A stretch of DNA of 51,560 nucleotides, taken from Acidobacteriota bacterium (GTDB lineage Bacteria > Acidobacteriota > Holophagae > Holophagales > Holophagaceae). Positions 49,994 through 51,560 of this stretch are shown one piece after another. Within the stretch, counting starts at the first letter, position 1; every line of letters starts with the position of its first letter. Location of the stretch: assembly GCA_021802985.1 (NCBI GenBank), contig JAJZQW010000010.1, forward strand, positions 1 through 51,560. The letters are read 5' to 3'. The position numbers were made by a program, and so were the translations under genes. The notes under the pieces are model-generated. The model did no database searches. It was not told the DNA's origin and saw nothing but the letters and a program-made list of their open reading frames with translations.

Positions 49994-51355
49994 GTGAATC
50001 CCATTCCCTTCCATATCGTCACCCTCACCCACGCCTCCTGGGAGGAGGCCCTGGCCTGCGCCCGGCGCCTGCCGGGGGACGCCTTGCCCGAACTCCGACT
50101 GGACCTGTTCCCGGAGCTGGATCCCGAGGTGCTGGTGGATGCCCTGAAGCGACGCTGCCTCGTGACCTGCCGCCGAGTTTCCGAAGGCGGCCGCTGGCCC
50201 GACGGGGACGAGGCGGGACGGCTGGCCCACCTGCTGAGGGCCCTCCCGGGGCGGCCCCAATGGGTGGATCTGGAATGGGACCTTCCCGTGCCCGCGGAGG
50301 TGCAGGCGGTCCGCACCCACGTCCGTCTCCTGCGCTCCATCCACGTGGGCGAAGGTGTCTTCGACCTGGAGGACCGGCTCCGCGCCTTGCCGGAGGGGGA
50401 TGCCTGGAAATGGGTGGGGGTGGCCTCCCGGCTGGGGGACAACGGGCGTCTGCGAGGGCCGCTGGCCTGGGCCCGGGATCGCGGCCTCCCGCTCTCCGCC
50501 TTCCTCATGGGACCGAAGGGCATCCCCAGCCGTGCTCTGCAGGCCGCCTGGGGTGGGGCCTTCACCTACGCGGCACCTGACGATGGCCCGCCCGCCGCGC
50601 CAGGGCAACTCCCCCTGGCCACCCTGAAGGCCTGGCGCTGCGCCCGGCTCCACAAGGGATATGGGCTCTGTGGTGTGATCGGACAGCCGGTCCTGCATTC
50701 CCGCGGACCGGCCTTCCACCATCTTCGGTTCCAGCGGGCCTTCAAGGACCTGGTCTACCTCCCGCTGGAATGCGGGGATGCCGCTGAGGCGGTGGAGGCG
50801 CTGAATAGCCTCGACATCCTGGGCCTGAGCATCACGGCTCCGTTGAAGCATGCGTTGCCGGAGGCGCTCGGTTTACAGGGGCCCTTGAATACCCTCTGGC
50901 GACGGCGAGCGGGCGACCCCTGGCAGGGGGCCAACACGGACGCGGAGGCCTTCAGGCAGTTCCTCTCGACGCTTTCCCCCGGTCCAGTGCTGGTGCTGGG
51001 GGAGGGTGGAGTGGCAAGCGCCAGCCTCACGGTGCTGAAGGCTGATGGACGGGAAGTCCTCCAGACGGGTCGCCGGTTGCCGGTTCCCGCCGGAGACGTG
51101 GCGGCCTTCGCCCCGGTGGGGATCATCCAGGCCACGAGCCTGGGCATGGCGGCGGACGATCCCGTTCCGTTCCCGCAGCTGCTAGCGGCGGCCCAACCCA
51201 GCCTCCACTGGGCGGTGGAGTGGATCTACAAGGAGGAGACCGCCTTTGCCGCCTGGGCCCAGGCGGCGGGCCTGACCCTGGTGGGGGGCCCCGCCCTTTT
51301 CGAGGCCCAGGCCGAGGCCCAGAGCCGGCGCTTCGTCGAAGGGTGCGGTGGATAG
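49994..51355 (+). CDS. Fused 3-dehydroquinate dehydratase (type I)/shikimate dehydrogenase
   Basis: A 453-residue bifunctional shikimate-pathway enzyme, GTG start. The N-terminal AroD part (1-215) has ELRLDLFPE near residues 30-38, LLRSIHVGEGVFDLEDRL and SAFLMGPKGIPSRAL near 167-181. The AroE part (about 220-453) begins GYGLCGVIGQPVLHSRGPAF near 222, has the catalytic Lys in LSITAPLKHALPE near 283, GANTDAEAF near 314 and an NADP-fold VLVLGEGGVASASL near 333. It would turn dehydroquinate to shikimate, as AroDE does in plants and some bacteria. The GTG is chosen because no ATG lies nearer the conserved start. Confidence 0.87.
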   Translation: MNPIPFHIVTLTHASWEEALACARRLPGDALPELRLDLFPELDPEVLVDALKRRCLVTCRRVSEGGRWPDGDEAGRLAHLLRALPGRPQWVDLEWDLPVPAEVQAVRTHVRLLRSIHVGEGVFDLEDRLRALPEGDAWKWVGVASRLGDNGRLRGPLAWARDRGLPLSAFLMGPKGIPSRALQAAWGGAFTYAAPDDGPPAAPGQLPLATLKAWRCARLHKGYGLCGVIGQPVLHSRGPAFHHLRFQRAFKDLVYLPLECGDAAEAVEALNSLDILGLSITAPLKHALPEALGLQGPLNTLWRRRAGDPWQGANTDAEAFRQFLSTLSPGPVLVLGEGGVASASLTVLKADGREVLQTGRRLPVPAGDVAAFAPVGIIQATSLGMAADDPVPFPQLLAAAQPSLHWAVEWIYKEETAFAAWAQAAGLTLVGGPALFEAQAEAQSRRFVEGCGG

Positions 51356-51560
51356 GGCGTCGACGAAATTCCTAAACCCGCGCCCCGTCCAGCCTCAGAC
51401 CAGACCGCCGTCAATGATAGAGATCCACCACTGATACTAAGTTGCGTTCAATGAAATAGAAGTGATCCAACTGAACCCGGCAAACGACTGGGTTCGTGCA
51501 TGGTCGGCCTCCAGGCCTCGCAGTCCCTGGCAGAGGGTGCGCTCGACCGCCCTCATGTCC
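51356..51560. other. Right-edge region, partial minus-strand frames
   Basis: 205 bases, less GC-rich in the middle (51400-51480). Two minus-strand frames run in from the right edge: one ends at 51437 (SFAGFSWITSISLNAT), one at 51411 (DHFYFIERNLVSVVDLYH). The second looks more protein-like, but neither can be identified. One is probably the 3' end of a gene outside the window. Confidence 0.3.

Overview
The window is a GC-rich bacterial chromosome segment, roughly two thirds G+C by eye. It comes from a Gram-negative, flagellated bacterium: it has LpxK (lipid A), a secretin, TolQ, Tat and the FlgF-FlgG-FlgA rod/P-ring genes. The gene repertoire and protein style (ETF pair, LivM-LivG fusion, acidic DUF1292 protein, MoxR/RodZ-like operon) suggest Acidobacteriota, probably Holophagae (Geothrix/Holophaga-like). 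That placement is an inference from memory, not a search.

Left chromosomal part (1-24300). A secretin/pseudopilin cluster is followed by tRNA-Leu(CAG), rpsO with a strong terminator, a Nudix hydrolase and a YrdC/YciO protein. Next comes a minus-strand run: nadB, a DUF309 protein, a short YaaA-like protein, a polysaccharide deacetylase that appears to use a CTG start, and tolQ. Plus-strand ugd, an AtuA-like small protein, tatA and tatC follow. murG lies divergent from etfB-etfA. A cNMP/FHA protein, the methionine sulfoxide reductase msrC and lpxK lead to a branched-chain amino acid ABC operon (livK, livH, livM-livG fusion, livF).

Integrated element (24300-35336). An element of about 11 kb sits in the 3' half of tRNA-Gly(CCC) and is bounded by a 47-bp direct repeat. 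It carries a P4-type tyrosine integrase, an AlpA/excisionase-like protein, an archaeo-eukaryotic-type primase, a P-loop helicase-like ATPase, a long string of small stop-start-coupled genes, one lambda gpI-like tail assembly protein and a lipoprotein. I see no terminase, portal, capsid, other tail or lysis gene. This looks like a phage satellite, or a prophage reduced to satellite size. Twelve copies of an 11-bp motif (TTCGGACGGTT or its complement) form two clusters, one just inside each end and in mainly opposite orientation. They could be integrase arm sites or P4-like replication iterons.

Right chromosomal part (35291-51560). The intact tRNA-Gly is followed by a minus-strand operon: a response regulator with a degenerate AAA+ domain, a MoxR ATPase, a RodZ-like protein and an unknown protein. 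Plus-strand genes follow: cspA, an SPOR-NlpC/P60 lipoprotein, flgF-flgG-flgA behind a possible sigma-54 promoter, a His-rich DUF1292 protein, aspA, a domain-permuted aconitase/isopropylmalate-dehydratase-like enzyme, a cytoplasmic YkuD-Mur ligase fusion (a likely murein peptide recycling enzyme), mazG and a fused aroD-aroE.

The most novel items are the satellite-like element with its end repeats and lone tail gene, and the YkuD-Mpl fusion.
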